47,834 bases of DNA from Pseudomonas fluorescens (lineage in GTDB: Bacteria > Pseudomonadota > Gammaproteobacteria > Pseudomonadales > Pseudomonadaceae), in NCBI RefSeq assembly GCF_002837185.1, contig NZ_KZ477989.1, positions 1-47,834 of the forward strand. Direction: 5' to 3'. A program made the position numbers and the translations under genes. The notes under the pieces were generated by a model. It did not search any database. It was not told the DNA's origin and saw nothing but the letters and a program-made list of their open reading frames with translations. Shown piece after piece: positions 1-9,299 of this stretch (within the stretch, counting starts at the first letter, position 1; each line of letters opens with the position of its first letter).

Positions 1-3
1 TTT

Positions 4-22
4 GGGCGCTATCATAGCGCCC
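4..22. other. Hairpin downstream of mtnA
   Basis: A perfect inverted repeat has arms GGGCGCTA and TAGCGCCC around a 3-nt loop. On the minus strand it lies after the mtnA stop and is followed by AAA, so it is not a classical T-tract terminator. In PAO1 the gene beyond mtnA is gyrA, so this hairpin may belong to a gyrA 5' leader. That is inference, because gyrA itself is outside the window. A partial REP-like string (CTTGCCCCCGATAGC) lies at 59-73. Confidence 0.5.
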
Positions 23-93
23 GATTGAAGTGTCCAAAATCATTAGGCCAGTTCAGCTTGCCCCCGATAGCTATTTCACAGACACCACAGCCC

Positions 94-1164
94 TCAATGC
101 AGCCGCTTACGGCACATCAACCTGGCCAGCTTGGCGGTATCCGGCCGCTCCACAACGCCTTTTTCAGTCACGATCACATCAATCAGATCAGCCGGCGTTA
201 CATCGAACACCGGATTAAAGGCCTGCGCCTCCAACCGCTGACCATTGACCTCCAGCAACTCACCGACATCACGCTCTTCCAGGGCCACATCATCACCGGT
301 AGCCATCATCAGGTCGAGGGTCGAACTCGGCGCCACCACCATGAAGCGTACGCCATGGTGCATGGCGCAAACGGCCAGTTGATAGGTACCGATCGTGCTG
401 ATCACATCGCCATTGGCCGCGATGCAGTCCGCGCCGACCACCACCCAGGTGACGCCTTTGGTCTTGAGGATATGCGCTCCGGCGGAGTCGGCATTTACCG
501 TAACCGGAATGCCGGCGCCGCCCAGTTCCCACGCGGTCAATCGCGAGCCTTGCAGCCACGGACGGGTTTCATTGGCATACACCTGCTCGACCAGGCCTTC
601 CAGGAACGCCGCGTGAATCACCCCGAGCGCCGTGCCGACACCGCCGGTGGCCAAAGCGCCGGCGTTGCCATGGGTCAGGATCGCCTGGGCATTGCCCTGG
701 TGCTTGCGTATTCGCTCAAGGCCCAATTGGGCCATGACCACATTGGCTTCGCGGTCGCTTTCATGAATCGCAAGGGCTTCGGCTTCCAGCACCGCCAACG
801 GGTCGGCGTGCTGCCTGAGACGGTCGAGGCGGTCGCGCATGCACTTCAATGCCCAGAACAGGTTGGATGCGGTGGGACGGGTATCGGCCAGCAATGCGTA
901 GTCTTCTTCCCATGCCGCCTGCCAGTCGTCGCCTTCGGCAATGCGCTGGCGGGCAGCCAGCACCAGGCCGTAGGCCGCACTGATCCCGATGGCTGACGCG
1001 CCGCGCACCACCCTCGCGCGAATGGCGGCGGCCACCTCGTCGACGGTCGAGCACGCCACCCAGCTTTCCCGGGCCGGCAACGCACGCTGATCGAGCAGGT
1101 GCAGCACGCCATCACGCCACTCGATGGCCTTCACCTTCTCCGCAGCCAACAGTCGGTCGCGCAT
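94..1164 (-). CDS. mtnA: Methylthioribose-1-phosphate isomerase
   Basis: MtnA isomerises the aldose 5-methylthioribose-1-phosphate to the ketose 5-methylthioribulose-1-phosphate in methionine salvage, in the cytoplasm. The protein has 356 residues, the usual length, and reads as an eIF2B-alpha/MtnA family member: an N-terminal IEWRDG-LHLLDQR segment, the [14 protein letters not shown] phosphate-binding loop near residues 52-65, a [12 protein letters not shown] stretch with the family's usual Cys position occupied by His-Gly-Asn, and an ADCIAANGD segment holding the conserved Asp. It is divergent from mtaD, which acts on methylthioadenosine, so the two genes form a small salvage locus. The ATG at 1164 gives full length; the AGGG upstream is closer to it than usual. 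Synteny with PA3169 supports the call. Confidence 0.93.
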   Translation of the reverse strand: MRDRLLAAEKVKAIEWRDGVLHLLDQRALPARESWVACSTVDEVAAAIRARVVRGASAIGISAAYGLVLAARQRIAEGDDWQAAWEEDYALLADTRPTASNLFWALKCMRDRLDRLRQHADPLAVLEAEALAIHESDREANVVMAQLGLERIRKHQGNAQAILTHGNAGALATGGVGTALGVIHAAFLEGLVEQVYANETRPWLQGSRLTAWELGGAGIPVTVNADSAGAHILKTKGVTWVVVGADCIAANGDVISTIGTYQLAVCAMHHGVRFMVVAPSSTLDLMMATGDDVALEERDVGELLEVNGQRLEAQAFNPVFDVTPADLIDVIVTEKGVVERPDTAKLARLMCRKRLH

Positions 1165-1273
1165 CCCTTACCCCGTACTCATGAACAAAAGCCGCCGATT
1201 ATAGCGATCCGCCAGCCGGGACGCTCGGGTATACTTCGCCCTTCTTTTATAGCTGCCCAGGAAGAAGCCTGCG

Positions 1274-2605
1274 ATGACGCCCACTGCCGCCCCGCTCGAC
1301 TTATTACTGCTGCCGACCTGGCTGGTACCCGTCGAACCCGCTGGCGTAGTGCTCAAGGAGCACGGCCTGGGTATCCGCGACGGCTGCATCGTGTTTATCG
1401 GGCCGCGGGCGGCGGCATTGAAGCTTGAGGCGAGCGAAGTGCGCGAACTGCCGGGCATGCTGCTCAGCCCGGGCCTGATCAACGCCCACGGACATGCGGC
1501 GATGAGCCTGTTTCGCGGCCTGGCCGATGACCTGCCGTTGATGACCTGGCTGGAAAAACACATTTGGCCCGCAGAAGCCAAGTGGGTCGATGAAGCCTTC
1601 GTGCGCGATGGCACTGACCTGGCCATCGCCGAGCAGCTCAAGGGCGGCATCACCTGCTTCTCCGATATGTATTTCTACCCCAAGGTCGCCAGCGATTGCG
1701 TGCACAACAGCGGCATGCGCGCGCAGATCGCCATTCCGATCCTGGACTTCCCGATCCCGGGCGCCAGCAACGCCGACGAGGCGATTCGCCAGGGCATCGA
1801 GCTGTTCGGCGACCTCAAGCATCATCCACGCATCAAGATCACCTTCGGCCCCCACGCGCCTTATACGGTCAACGATGACAACCTGGAAAAGATCCGGATC
1901 ATCGCTGAAGAGCTGGACGCCGCGATCCATATGCACGTGCACGAAACCGCCTTCGAAGTGCAGCAAGCCGTGGAACAGACTGGCGAGCGGCCACTGGCCC
2001 GTCTGGGTCGCCTTGGCTTGCTGGGCCCGCGCTTCCAGGCCGTTCATATGACCCAAATCAGCGAGGATGACCTGGCTTTGCTGGTAGAAAGCAACACCAG
2101 TGTCATCCACTGCCCGGAATCGAACCTGAAACTGGCCAGCGGCTTCTGCCCGGTTGAACGCCTGTGGCAGGCTGGCGTCAATGTGGCTATAGGCACTGAT
2201 GGCGCCGCCAGCAACAACGACCTCGACCTGTTGGGCGAAACCCGCACGGCCGCCATGCTGGCCAAGGCCGTCGCCGGTTCGGCCACCGCGCTGGATGCCC
2301 ATCGCGCGTTGCGCATGGCAACCCTCAATGGCGCGCGGGCCATGGGCCTGGACAGCCAGATCGGTTCGCTGGAAGTTGGCAAGGCCGCAGATATCGTCGC
2401 CTTCGACCTTTCGGGGCTGGCGCAACAACCGATCTACGATCCGGTCTCACAGCTTATCTATGCTACCGGTCGCGACTGCGTGAAACACCTTTGGGTCGCC
2501 GGCAAGCAGTTGCTCGACGACCGACGATTGACCCGCATGGATGAAGCACAGTTGACCGCCACGGCCATTGCCTGGGGCCAACGCATCAGCGGGCACAGCG
2601 AATAA
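1274..2605 (+). CDS. mtaD: TRZ/ATZ-family amidohydrolase, 5'-methylthioadenosine deaminase
   Basis: This 443-residue amidohydrolase reads as the MTA/S-adenosylhomocysteine deaminase group. The metal-binding N-A-H-G-H motif is near residues 71-75, further His ligands lie in [10 protein letters not shown] and VHMT, and the catalytic Asp is in [15 protein letters not shown]-terminal beta strand typical of composite-domain hydrolases carries [10 protein letters not shown]. In Pseudomonas the homologue (PA3170) deaminates methylthioadenosine to methylthioinosine, a salvage route that avoids the nucleosidase. Its position back to back with mtnA supports this. ubiG follows 29 bp downstream on the same strand, so co-transcription is likely. 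Guanine-type or other TRZ/ATZ substrates cannot be excluded from sequence alone. Confidence 0.88.
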   Translation: MTPTAAPLDLLLLPTWLVPVEPAGVVLKEHGLGIRDGCIVFIGPRAAALKLEASEVRELPGMLLSPGLINAHGHAAMSLFRGLADDLPLMTWLEKHIWPAEAKWVDEAFVRDGTDLAIAEQLKGGITCFSDMYFYPKVASDCVHNSGMRAQIAIPILDFPIPGASNADEAIRQGIELFGDLKHHPRIKITFGPHAPYTVNDDNLEKIRIIAEELDAAIHMHVHETAFEVQQAVEQTGERPLARLGRLGLLGPRFQAVHMTQISEDDLALLVESNTSVIHCPESNLKLASGFCPVERLWQAGVNVAIGTDGAASNNDLDLLGETRTAAMLAKAVAGSATALDAHRALRMATLNGARAMGLDSQIGSLEVGKAADIVAFDLSGLAQQPIYDPVSQLIYATGRDCVKHLWVAGKQLLDDRRLTRMDEAQLTATAIAWGQRISGHSE

Positions 2606-2634
2606 ACCGATTTATCAGATTCAGAGGATTCACC

Positions 2635-3333
2635 ATGAGCAACGTCGACCACGCCGAAATCGCCAAATTCGAAGCCCTGGCCCACCGCTGGTGGGACCGT
2701 GAGAGCGAGTTCAAGCCGCTGCACGATATCAACCCACTGCGGGTCAACTGGATTGACGAACGTGTCAACCTGGCCGGCAAAAAAGTGCTGGACGTCGGTT
2801 GCGGCGGTGGCATCCTCAGTGAAGCCATGGCCCAGCGCGGCGCCACCGTCATGGGCATCGACATGGGTGAAGCACCGCTGGCCGTGGCCCAGCTGCACCA
2901 GCTGGAATCCGGCGTAAGCGTGGAATACCGCCAGATCACCGCCGAAGCCCTGGCCGAGGAAATGCCCGAGCAATTCGATGTGGTCACGTGCCTTGAAATG
3001 CTCGAACACGTGCCGGACCCGTCTTCGGTGATCCGCGCCTGCTTTCGTATGGTCAAGCCCGGCGGCCAGGTGTTCTTCTCCACCATCAACCGCAACCCCA
3101 AGGCTTATCTGTTCGCGATTATCGGCGCCGAATACATCATGAAGCTGCTGCCACGCGGCACCCATGACTTCAAGAAATTCATCCGTCCGTCCGAGCTGGG
3201 CGCGTGGAGCCGCCAGGCCGGGCTGACCGTCAAGGACATCATCGGCCTGACCTACAACCCGCTGACCAAGCACTACAAGCTGGCCAACGACGTTGACGTC
3301 AACTACATGATCCAGACCCTGCGCGAGGAGTAA
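2635..3333 (+). CDS. ubiG: Ubiquinone biosynthesis O-methyltransferase
   Basis: UbiG performs the two O-methylation steps of ubiquinone synthesis using S-adenosylmethionine. The 232-residue protein carries the class I methyltransferase motif [17 protein letters not shown] near residues 51-66 and the acidic motif II GIDMGEA. The family strings [19 protein letters not shown] and [12 protein letters not shown] are also present. A GAGGA ribosome site precedes the ATG. The gene is flanked tightly by mtaD upstream and mupP 4 bp downstream, the order known from PAO1 (PA3170-PA3172). Length and motifs are those of an intact enzyme. Confidence 0.95.
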   Translation: MSNVDHAEIAKFEALAHRWWDRESEFKPLHDINPLRVNWIDERVNLAGKKVLDVGCGGGILSEAMAQRGATVMGIDMGEAPLAVAQLHQLESGVSVEYRQITAEALAEEMPEQFDVVTCLEMLEHVPDPSSVIRACFRMVKPGGQVFFSTINRNPKAYLFAIIGAEYIMKLLPRGTHDFKKFIRPSELGAWSRQAGLTVKDIIGLTYNPLTKHYKLANDVDVNYMIQTLREE

Positions 3334-3337
3334 GCCT

Positions 3338-4009
3338 GTGAAGTTGCGAGCGGTTCTCTTCGACATGGACGGTACCTTGCTGGACACCGCGCCGGACTTT
3401 ATCGCCATCTGCCAGGCCATGCGCGCCGACCGTGGCCTGCCGCCGGTCAACGACCAGCACATCCGCGATGAAATCTCCGGTGGCGCGAAAGCGATGGTCG
3501 CCGTGACCTTCTCGATGGACCCGGAGTCGCCAGGTTTCGAAGCGTTGCGCCAGGAGTTCCTCGAGCGCTACCTCAAGGATTGCGCGGTGCACAGCAAATT
3601 GTTCGACGGTATGGCCGAACTGCTGGAAGACATCGAGAAAGCCAAGCTGATCTGGGGCGTGGTCACCAACAAGCCGCTGCGCTTTGCCGAGCCGATCATG
3701 CAGCAATTGGGCCTGGCCGAACGCTCGGCCGTGCTGATCTGCCCGGACCACGTGAAGAACAGCAAGCCGGACCCTGAGCCGATGATCCTGGCGTGCAAGA
3801 TGCTCGACCTCGACCCGGCCAGCGTGTTGTTCGTCGGTGATGACTTGCGTGATATCGAATCCGGTCGCGATGCCGGTACGCGCACGGCGGCGGTCACCTA
3901 CGGCTACATCCACCCGGACGATAACCCTCGTCACTGGGGGGCGGATGTGGTGGTGGATCACCCGCTGGAGCTGCGCAAGGTGCTGGATAACGCGGTGTGC
4001 AGTTGCTGA
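3338..4009 (+). CDS. mupP: N-acetylmuramic acid 6-phosphate phosphatase (HAD family)
   Basis: MupP dephosphorylates MurNAc-6-phosphate in the Pseudomonas peptidoglycan recycling route that bypasses de novo UDP-MurNAc synthesis and supports intrinsic fosfomycin resistance. The 223-residue protein has the HAD nucleophile motif [10 protein letters not shown] (D9 and D11), a cap domain, motif [11 protein letters not shown], and motifs III/IV around [10 protein letters not shown] and [16 protein letters not shown]. The start codon is GTG, 4 bp after the ubiG stop, with GAGGAG just upstream, so translational coupling is probable. Generic phosphoglycolate phosphatase is the other common annotation. 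The position after ubiG (PA3172 in PAO1) favours MupP. Confidence 0.9.
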   Translation: MKLRAVLFDMDGTLLDTAPDFIAICQAMRADRGLPPVNDQHIRDEISGGAKAMVAVTFSMDPESPGFEALRQEFLERYLKDCAVHSKLFDGMAELLEDIEKAKLIWGVVTNKPLRFAEPIMQQLGLAERSAVLICPDHVKNSKPDPEPMILACKMLDLDPASVLFVGDDLRDIESGRDAGTRTAAVTYGYIHPDDNPRHWGADVVVDHPLELRKVLDNAVCSC

Positions 4010-4031
4010 TTTAACTGATCGATGAAGATCC

Positions 4032-4123
4032 AATGTGGGAGGGGGCTTGCCCCCGATTGCAGTGTGTCAGTCACTGCATTTGTTGACTGATCCGCCGCTA
4101 TCGGGGGCAAGCCACCTCCCACA
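4032..4123. repeat. REPIN: two inverted REP sequences
   Basis: A REP (AATGTGGGAGGGGGCTTGCC followed by CCCGATTGC) at 4032-4060 faces an inverted copy (GCTATCGGGGGCAAGCC then ACCTCCCACA) at 4097-4123. The middle segment contains TCAGTCA and TGACTGA arms. The second copy has one base change (CCACC for CCCCC). It lies between mupP and yciK. Confidence 0.9.
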
Positions 4124-4158
4124 GGGGATCTTCGGCATTTTCGAATTTGAGGTTATTT

Positions 4159-4899
4159 ATGTTTGATTATTCTGCCCCTCCAGAACTGCTCAAAGGCCGG
4201 GTCATCCTGGTCACCGGCGCCGGTCGCGGAATCGGCGCGGCCGCGGCGAAAACCTACGCCGCCCACGGCGCCACCGTGCTGCTGCTGGGCAAGACCGAAG
4301 CCAACCTGGCCCAGGTGTATGACGAGATCGAAGCCGCCGGCCAGCCGCAACCGGTGGTGATCCCGTTCAACCTGGAGACCGCCCTGCCCCATCAATACGA
4401 TGAGTTGGCAGCGATGATCGAAAAGGCATTCGGCCACCTCGACGGCCTGCTGCACAACGCCTCGATCATCGGACCGCGCACACCCATCGAGCAATTGTCC
4501 GGCGAGAACTTCATGCGGGTGATGCACGTCAACGTCAACGCGATGTTCATGCTGACCAGCACCTTGCTGCCGTTGCTCAAGCTGTCCCGGGATGCGTCGG
4601 TGGTGTTCACCTCCAGCAGCGTCGGGCGCAAGGGCCGGGCGTATTGGGGCGCTTATGGTGTGTCGAAGTTTGCCACTGAAGGCTTGATGCAAACCCTGGC
4701 CGACGAACTGGAAGACGTAGCCGCCGTGCGCGCCAACAGCATCAACCCGGGCGGTACGCGCACCAGCATGCGGGCCCAGGCCTACCCAGGGGAAAACCCG
4801 ATGGAAAGACCGGCGCCGGAAGAAATCATGCCGGTGTACCTGTACCTGATGGGGCCGGACAGTGCGGGCATCAATGGGCAGGCATTTGACGCGCAGTAA
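4159..4899 (+). CDS. yciK: YciK-type short-chain dehydrogenase/reductase
   Basis: This 246-residue Rossmann-fold oxidoreductase has the classical SDR cofactor motif VTGAGRGIGAAAA near residue 15, the structural motif LHNASIIGP, a catalytic Ser in TSSSVGRKG and the Y-x-x-x-K pair in YGVSKFA. The C-terminal NPGGTRTSMRAQAYPGENP string is characteristic of the YciK group, whose substrate is not firmly known. I chose ATG 4159 because GAGG lies 6 bp upstream; an in-frame TTG at 4147 would place that site inside the gene. It corresponds to PA3173 and follows mupP across a REPIN. Confidence 0.9.
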   Translation: MFDYSAPPELLKGRVILVTGAGRGIGAAAAKTYAAHGATVLLLGKTEANLAQVYDEIEAAGQPQPVVIPFNLETALPHQYDELAAMIEKAFGHLDGLLHNASIIGPRTPIEQLSGENFMRVMHVNVNAMFMLTSTLLPLLKLSRDASVVFTSSSVGRKGRAYWGAYGVSKFATEGLMQTLADELEDVAAVRANSINPGGTRTSMRAQAYPGENPMERPAPEEIMPVYLYLMGPDSAGINGQAFDAQ

Positions 4900-4920
4900 C
4901 CCCTGACAAGACCTGGATCA

Positions 4921-4952
4921 AATGTGGGAGGGGGCTTGCCCCCTCCCACATT
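4921..4952. repeat. Fused palindromic REP between convergent genes
   Basis: Two 14-bp arms (AATGTGGGAGGGGG and its complement) enclose a CTTG loop, giving a near-perfect 32-bp hairpin. It is the only obvious terminator-like structure between yciK and the convergent ABC substrate-binding gene, so it may serve both strands. Confidence 0.9.
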
Positions 4953-4976
4953 TTGTATTGCGGTGTTCTGTAGACC

Positions 4977-6491
4977 TTAGTTTTTCACCACTTCCTCGAG
5001 CGTGAAGCGGCCCAGCGGGTTCTGCAGGAAGTTGCTCACATTCTTGCGTGAGATATTGATGTACGGGCTGTAATACAGATCGATCCAGTTCACATCCTGT
5101 TTCGCCAGTTTCTGCAATTCCACGTACATCTGCTCACGCTTGGCCGGGTCGGCCTCGATGCGCGCTTGCGCCACCAGTGCCTTGACCTTGTCGTTCTGGT
5201 AACGGGTCATGTAGTTCTGGTTGGTGTCGTGGCCCAGCACGAAGGTGGTCTTCTGGTCCGGGTCGAGGATGTCGTTGGTCCAGTACATCACCGAAATATC
5301 GTACTCACCGTCCACCAGCATCTGCCAGCTCTGGGTCGGGTCGACCTTTTGCAGGTTGGCGGTGACGCCGACCTTGGCCAGTTGATCCTTGATGATCACC
5401 GCAATCTGCTCGTCCGCTTCATTGCCGGCGTTGACCACGTAGTTGAGCTTCAAGTCCTTGGCGCCGGCCTGCTCCAGCAGCTTCTTGGCGGCAGTCGGGT
5501 CGTACGGGCGCTGCAGGTTATTGGCGTAGTGATAAAGCGAGCCTTTCGGGATGTAGGAATAGGCCACGGTGCCTTGACCGTAAGTGGCGGTCTTCACCAG
5601 CGATTGTTTGTCGATGGCCATGTCCAGCGCTTCACGCACCTCTGGCTTGGCCAGCAGGCCGTGAGCGTGGTTGATCAGCAGGTGGTCTTCGCGGGTGGAC
5701 GGGTCGGCATGGATCACCACGTTCGGGTCTTTTTTCAGCTCCTCAACGCGGGAGAAGGGTACGAAGATCGCCGTGTCCAGCTCGTTGTTCTGCACCATGC
5801 GCATGCGTGTGTTGTCGTCGGTGACCGACACCCACTCCACACCGTCCAGACTGACGTTGCTGGCCTGCCAGAAGTTCGGGTTCTTCTTCAGGATCACGCG
5901 GTCGCCCTTGCGCCACTCGTCCACGGTGAAGGCGCCGGACGTCACCGGGTTTTCCGAGTAGGCGTCTTCGCCCATTGTCGTCATGGCTTTTTCCGACAGG
6001 ATCGACACCGTTGGCGACGCCAATTGCGAGAGAAACGCTACCGCCGGCGTTTTCAGGGTAACCACCAGCGTTTTCGCATCGCTGGCCTTGGCGGTGTCGA
6101 TCAGGCTGAACGGGTCGCTCCACAGCGATGCCTTGTTATCACGGATGCGCAACAGGCTGAACGCCGCGTCGCCAGCGGTGATCGGCGAGCCGTCGGAGAA
6201 CTTCGCGTCGCGCAACTTGAAGGTGTAGGTCAGGCCGTCCTTGGAAATCTCCCAGCTTTGCGCCAGGCCCGGTTGCATTTTGGTGCCCAGGTTATCCACC
6301 CGCACCAGGGTGTCGTAGACGTTGGCAAAAACCCAGGTATCGCGGTTCTGCGCGCTTTTGATCGGGTCAAAGGTGGTGCTGTCTTCACGGCAACCGATGG
6401 TCAGTACACCGGCAGCCTGGGCCAGGCCGGCAGTGAGGGACCAGGCGGTCAGCGTGGCGGCGGCGAGCAATTTCAGATGGCGCGATTGCAT
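4977..6491 (-). CDS. Peptide ABC transporter, periplasmic substrate-binding protein
   Basis: This family-5 (DppA/OppA-like) solute-binding protein has 504 residues. The N-terminus MQSRHLKLLAAATLTAWSLT and the following AGLAQAAG form a Sec signal peptide with likely cleavage after AQA. Next come VLTIGCREDSTTFDP, the family motif SDGLTYTFKLRDAKFSDGSPIT (here KDGLTYTFKLRD) and a long C-terminal lobe. It is the last gene of a six-gene minus-strand operon (iminopeptidase, two permeases, two ATPases, binding protein). It overlaps the preceding ATPase by 19 bp and has an AGGAG site in that overlap. The partner LuxR solo and the iminopeptidases suggest that a peptide or small plant-derived amide is imported. 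The substrate is inferred, not shown. Confidence 0.9.
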   Translation of the reverse strand: MQSRHLKLLAAATLTAWSLTAGLAQAAGVLTIGCREDSTTFDPIKSAQNRDTWVFANVYDTLVRVDNLGTKMQPGLAQSWEISKDGLTYTFKLRDAKFSDGSPITAGDAAFSLLRIRDNKASLWSDPFSLIDTAKASDAKTLVVTLKTPAVAFLSQLASPTVSILSEKAMTTMGEDAYSENPVTSGAFTVDEWRKGDRVILKKNPNFWQASNVSLDGVEWVSVTDDNTRMRMVQNNELDTAIFVPFSRVEELKKDPNVVIHADPSTREDHLLINHAHGLLAKPEVREALDMAIDKQSLVKTATYGQGTVAYSYIPKGSLYHYANNLQRPYDPTAAKKLLEQAGAKDLKLNYVVNAGNEADEQIAVIIKDQLAKVGVTANLQKVDPTQSWQMLVDGEYDISVMYWTNDILDPDQKTTFVLGHDTNQNYMTRYQNDKVKALVAQARIEADPAKREQMYVELQKLAKQDVNWIDLYYSPYINISRKNVSNFLQNPLGRFTLEEVVKN

Positions 6492-7492
6492 GTCATAACT
6501 CCTTGTTCATGATGGGCAGGAAGGGTCAAAGGGTGTTCAAGCACGCAACTGTACCGATGCTCATGCAGTGAATGGGTGGGCGGCAACACCACGGAACACC
6601 TGGCCTGGGCATAGCGGCAACGCGGGTGAAACGCGCAACCTGTGGGCAAATTCAGCGGGCTTGGTGGTTCGCCGGGCAACGGCTGCGCAGGCAACGGATG
6701 ATGGGGGTCAATCTGCGGAATTGCCTCGATCAACGCCGCCGTATAAGGATGGCGCGGGGCAGTGAACACCGCTTCCACCGGCCCCTCCTCGACGATCTTG
6801 CCCAGGTACATCACCGCCACGCGGTCGCACAGGCGACGCACGATAGCCAGGTCATGGGCGATAAACAGGATCGCCAGGTTCATGCGCTGTTGCAGTTCCA
6901 GCAGCAGATTGATGATCTGGCCCTGGATCGACACGTCCAGCGCCGCCACGCATTCGTCGGCGATGATCAGGCGCGGCTCTACCGCCAGCGCCCGGGCGAT
7001 CCCCACGCGCTGGCACTGGCCGCCACTGAGGGAGCCGGGTTTGCGCGAGGCCAGTTCAGGGCGCAGGCCAACCAGCTCAAGCAGTTCATCGACACGGGCG
7101 CGGATGTTGTGCGGCGCGACCTTGCGCTGCACCCGCAACACTTCTGCAAGGGTCTCGCCGACGGTGTGACGCGGATTCAGGGCGGCATAGGGGTCCTGGA
7201 AGATCATCGCGGTTTCCCGGCGCAACCGTGCAATATCGATAGCACTGCCCTGAGCCATGTCGACCCCCTCAAACAGCACCTGCCCGGCGCTGATCGGGTT
7301 GAGGTGCAAAATCGCCCGGCCCAGCGTGCTTTTACCGCTGCCGGACTCGCCCACCAGCCCGAGGGTTTCACCGGCGGCCAGATTCAGCGACACCCCGTTC
7401 ACCGCCCTCACCCACTGCTTGCTCAACCCGAACAGGCCACTGCCGGATGCGGTAAAGCGGACCTCCAGGTCCTTGATCTGCAACAGGCTCAT
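6473..7492 (-). CDS. Peptide ABC transporter ATP-binding protein (DppF/OppF-like)
   Basis: The 339-residue ATPase of the operon's importer has Walker A GESGSGKST, the signature LSGGQCQRVGIARAL and the H-loop IAHDLAIVRR. It ends in the oligopeptide-transporter C-terminal domain, with the CAFHPRC-type Cys-rich motif PTGCAFHPRCRYAQARC that in this family can hold an iron-sulfur cluster. The Walker B region reads IIADECVAALD, with Cys where most relatives have Pro (DEPVSALD). The start at 7492 overlaps the upstream ATPase stop as ATGA, which argues against the longer upstream reading. It pairs with the ATPase at 7489-8445 to form the heterodimeric motor. Confidence 0.9.
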   Translation of the reverse strand: MSLLQIKDLEVRFTASGSGLFGLSKQWVRAVNGVSLNLAAGETLGLVGESGSGKSTLGRAILHLNPISAGQVLFEGVDMAQGSAIDIARLRRETAMIFQDPYAALNPRHTVGETLAEVLRVQRKVAPHNIRARVDELLELVGLRPELASRKPGSLSGGQCQRVGIARALAVEPRLIIADECVAALDVSIQGQIINLLLELQQRMNLAILFIAHDLAIVRRLCDRVAVMYLGKIVEEGPVEAVFTAPRHPYTAALIEAIPQIDPHHPLPAQPLPGEPPSPLNLPTGCAFHPRCRYAQARCSVVLPPTHSLHEHRYSCVLEHPLTLPAHHEQGVMTCNRAI

Positions 7493-8445
7493 GGGCGCCC
7501 TCCCAAGGGATAGTGACAGGCAACCCGTGCGCCTTCCGGCAACAGTTCGGTACACAGGGCGCCGACCTGCGGGCAACGGGGGTTGAAGCGGCAACCGTCA
7601 GGCAATGCGTCGAGCAGCGGCGGCTGGCCAGGGATGGTGCGCAACAACGCATGGCCGCTGCTGTGGGCCGGCTGACAATCGATCAGGCCGGCAGTGTACG
7701 GATGCCGTGGCTGGGCCAGCAGTTCGTATTTGTTGGCGTGTTCGCACAGGCGCCCGGCGTACATCACCGCGATGGAGTCGCAGCTTTGCGCCACCACGCC
7801 GAGGTCGTGGGTGATCATGATGATCGACAGGCCACGCCTGTCGCGAAGGTCGAGCAACAAGCGCAGGATTTGCGCCTGCACCGTCACATCCAGGGCCGTG
7901 GTGGGTTCGTCGGCGATCAGCACCTTCGGGTTGCATCCCAGGGCTACTGCAATCATCGCGCGCTGGCGCATGCCGCCGGAAAACTCATGGGGATAGTTGT
8001 CGACACGGGCTTGCGGGTCGGGAATACCCACTTGGCGCAGCACGTCGATGGCTTGCAGGCGCGCGTCTTTTTTCGAGGCGCCTTGATGCAGGCGGATGCC
8101 CTCGGCGATCTGCTCGCCGATACGCATCAACGGGTCCAGGTGACTGCTGGGGTTCTGGAAGATCATGCCCAACTGCCCGCCACGCACGGCGCGCATGCCG
8201 GCTTCATCCAGGCGCAACAGGTCCTGGCCGGCCAGGTGTACCGTGCCGCCGTGCACGCGCAGGCTGGGCGATGGCAACAGGCACATCAGGCCGCGACACG
8301 CCAGGGTCTTGCCCGAACCGCTTTCACCGACCAACCCCAGGATTTCGCCCTCGGCCAGGTCAAAGGACACGCGGTCGACCAGGGTCAGCGCGTGCCCGGC
8401 GTTATCGGCAATCACGCTGAGATCGCGCACTTGCAGCAGGCTCAT
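7489..8445 (-). CDS. Peptide ABC transporter ATP-binding protein (DppD/OppD-like)
   Basis: The 318-residue protein has Walker A GESGSGKT, a Q-loop in MIFQNP, the signature SGGMRQRAMIA, Walker B VLIADEPTTALD and H-loop MITHDLGVV. It ends in the oligopeptide C-terminal region with LPDGCRFNPRCPQVGALC. I set the start at 8445 (MSLLQVRDL), where ATG overlaps the permease stop as ATGA. Upstream codons in this frame are only the shadow of the permease gene. Both ATPases begin MSLLQ, consistent with an ancient duplication. Its role is to power import through the two adjacent permeases. Confidence 0.9.
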   Translation of the reverse strand: MSLLQVRDLSVIADNAGHALTLVDRVSFDLAEGEILGLVGESGSGKTLACRGLMCLLPSPSLRVHGGTVHLAGQDLLRLDEAGMRAVRGGQLGMIFQNPSSHLDPLMRIGEQIAEGIRLHQGASKKDARLQAIDVLRQVGIPDPQARVDNYPHEFSGGMRQRAMIAVALGCNPKVLIADEPTTALDVTVQAQILRLLLDLRDRRGLSIIMITHDLGVVAQSCDSIAVMYAGRLCEHANKYELLAQPRHPYTAGLIDCQPAHSSGHALLRTIPGQPPLLDALPDGCRFNPRCPQVGALCTELLPEGARVACHYPLGGRP

Positions 8446-9299
8446 GAGCGATCCCCCAGGACGTGCGCCACACCATCGGCCAGCAGGCTGAAGCCCATGG
8501 CCAGGGTCACGATGGCCACGCCCGGAAAGGTGCAAATCCACCAGGCGGTGGTGATAAAGGCCTGGCCCTCGGCGACCATCGTGCCCCATTCGGCGGTCGG
8601 TGGCTGTACGCCCAGGCCCAGGTAGCTCACCGCAGCGCCGTTGAGCAGCACCAGCACCGCGTCGGACATGGAAAACACGATCGAGCCAAACAGCGCATTG
8701 GGCAGCAAATGCCGGAACAGAATGCGCCCATGACCAAACCCCAGGCTCTTGGCGGCCAGGGCAAAGTCGCTCTCCTTGAGCACCAGGATCTGTGAACGGA
8801 TCAACCGCGCATACGACACCCAGCCCACCAGCGCCATGGCGATGTAAAAGCTCTGCAGTCCAGGCCCGAGAATGGCCATGATCGCCAGCATCAACACCAG
8901 AAACGGGAACGCCAGGACCACGTCGATCACGCGCATGCACACACTGTCCAGGCGCCCGCCGATATAACCGGAGACCGCGCCGATGAAGGTGCCGATCATG
9001 AACGGAAAGATCACCCCGACAATCGCCAGTTGCAGGTCGATGCGCGCGCCCCAGATCACCCGCGACAGCACATCGCGGCCGTAGTTATCGGTACCGAACA
9101 GGTGCGCAGCGCCGGGCGCCAGCAGGCTCATATCGGTGTTCTGCGCAATCGGGTCGTAGGGCGCGATCCACGGCGCGAACAGCGCCAGGATCAACCACGT
9201 GAGCAGTATCAGCAGGCCCCACGCAGCGGTCAGCCGGCCGTTGCGAAAACCCAGGCGCAGACGCAGACGCCAGGGCGCTATCAATGGGCGGCTATTCAT
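8442..9299 (-). CDS. Peptide ABC transporter permease (DppC/OppC-like)
   Basis: This inner-membrane permease of 285 residues has an N-terminal transmembrane segment (LLILLTWLILALFAPWIAPY), the OppC N-terminal motif followed by HLFGTDNYGRDVLSRVIWG, and the EAA loop region AAKSLGFGHGRILFRHLLPN that contacts the ATPases. ATG 9299 overlaps the stop of the upstream permease as ATGA, which decides the start. The four successive ATGA overlaps or tiny gaps in this operon indicate tight translational coupling and fixed stoichiometry of importer subunits. Confidence 0.9.
   Translation of the reverse strand: MNSRPLIAPWRLRLRLGFRNGRLTAAWGLLILLTWLILALFAPWIAPYDPIAQNTDMSLLAPGAAHLFGTDNYGRDVLSRVIWGARIDLQLAIVGVIFPFMIGTFIGAVSGYIGGRLDSVCMRVIDVVLAFPFLVLMLAIMAILGPGLQSFYIAMALVGWVSYARLIRSQILVLKESDFALAAKSLGFGHGRILFRHLLPNALFGSIVFSMSDAVLVLLNGAAVSYLGLGVQPPTAEWGTMVAEGQAFITTAWWICTFPGVAIVTLAMGFSLLADGVAHVLGDRS

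Noticed and set aside
1304..2428. Long minus-strand open frame opposite mtaD
   Set aside because: It is a high-GC antisense shadow; its translation has no recognisable domain and the plus-strand gene is clearly real.
8446..8940. N-terminal extension of the DppD-like ATPase
   Set aside because: These codons overlap the permease gene in another frame; the ATG overlapping the permease stop gives the normal ATPase length.
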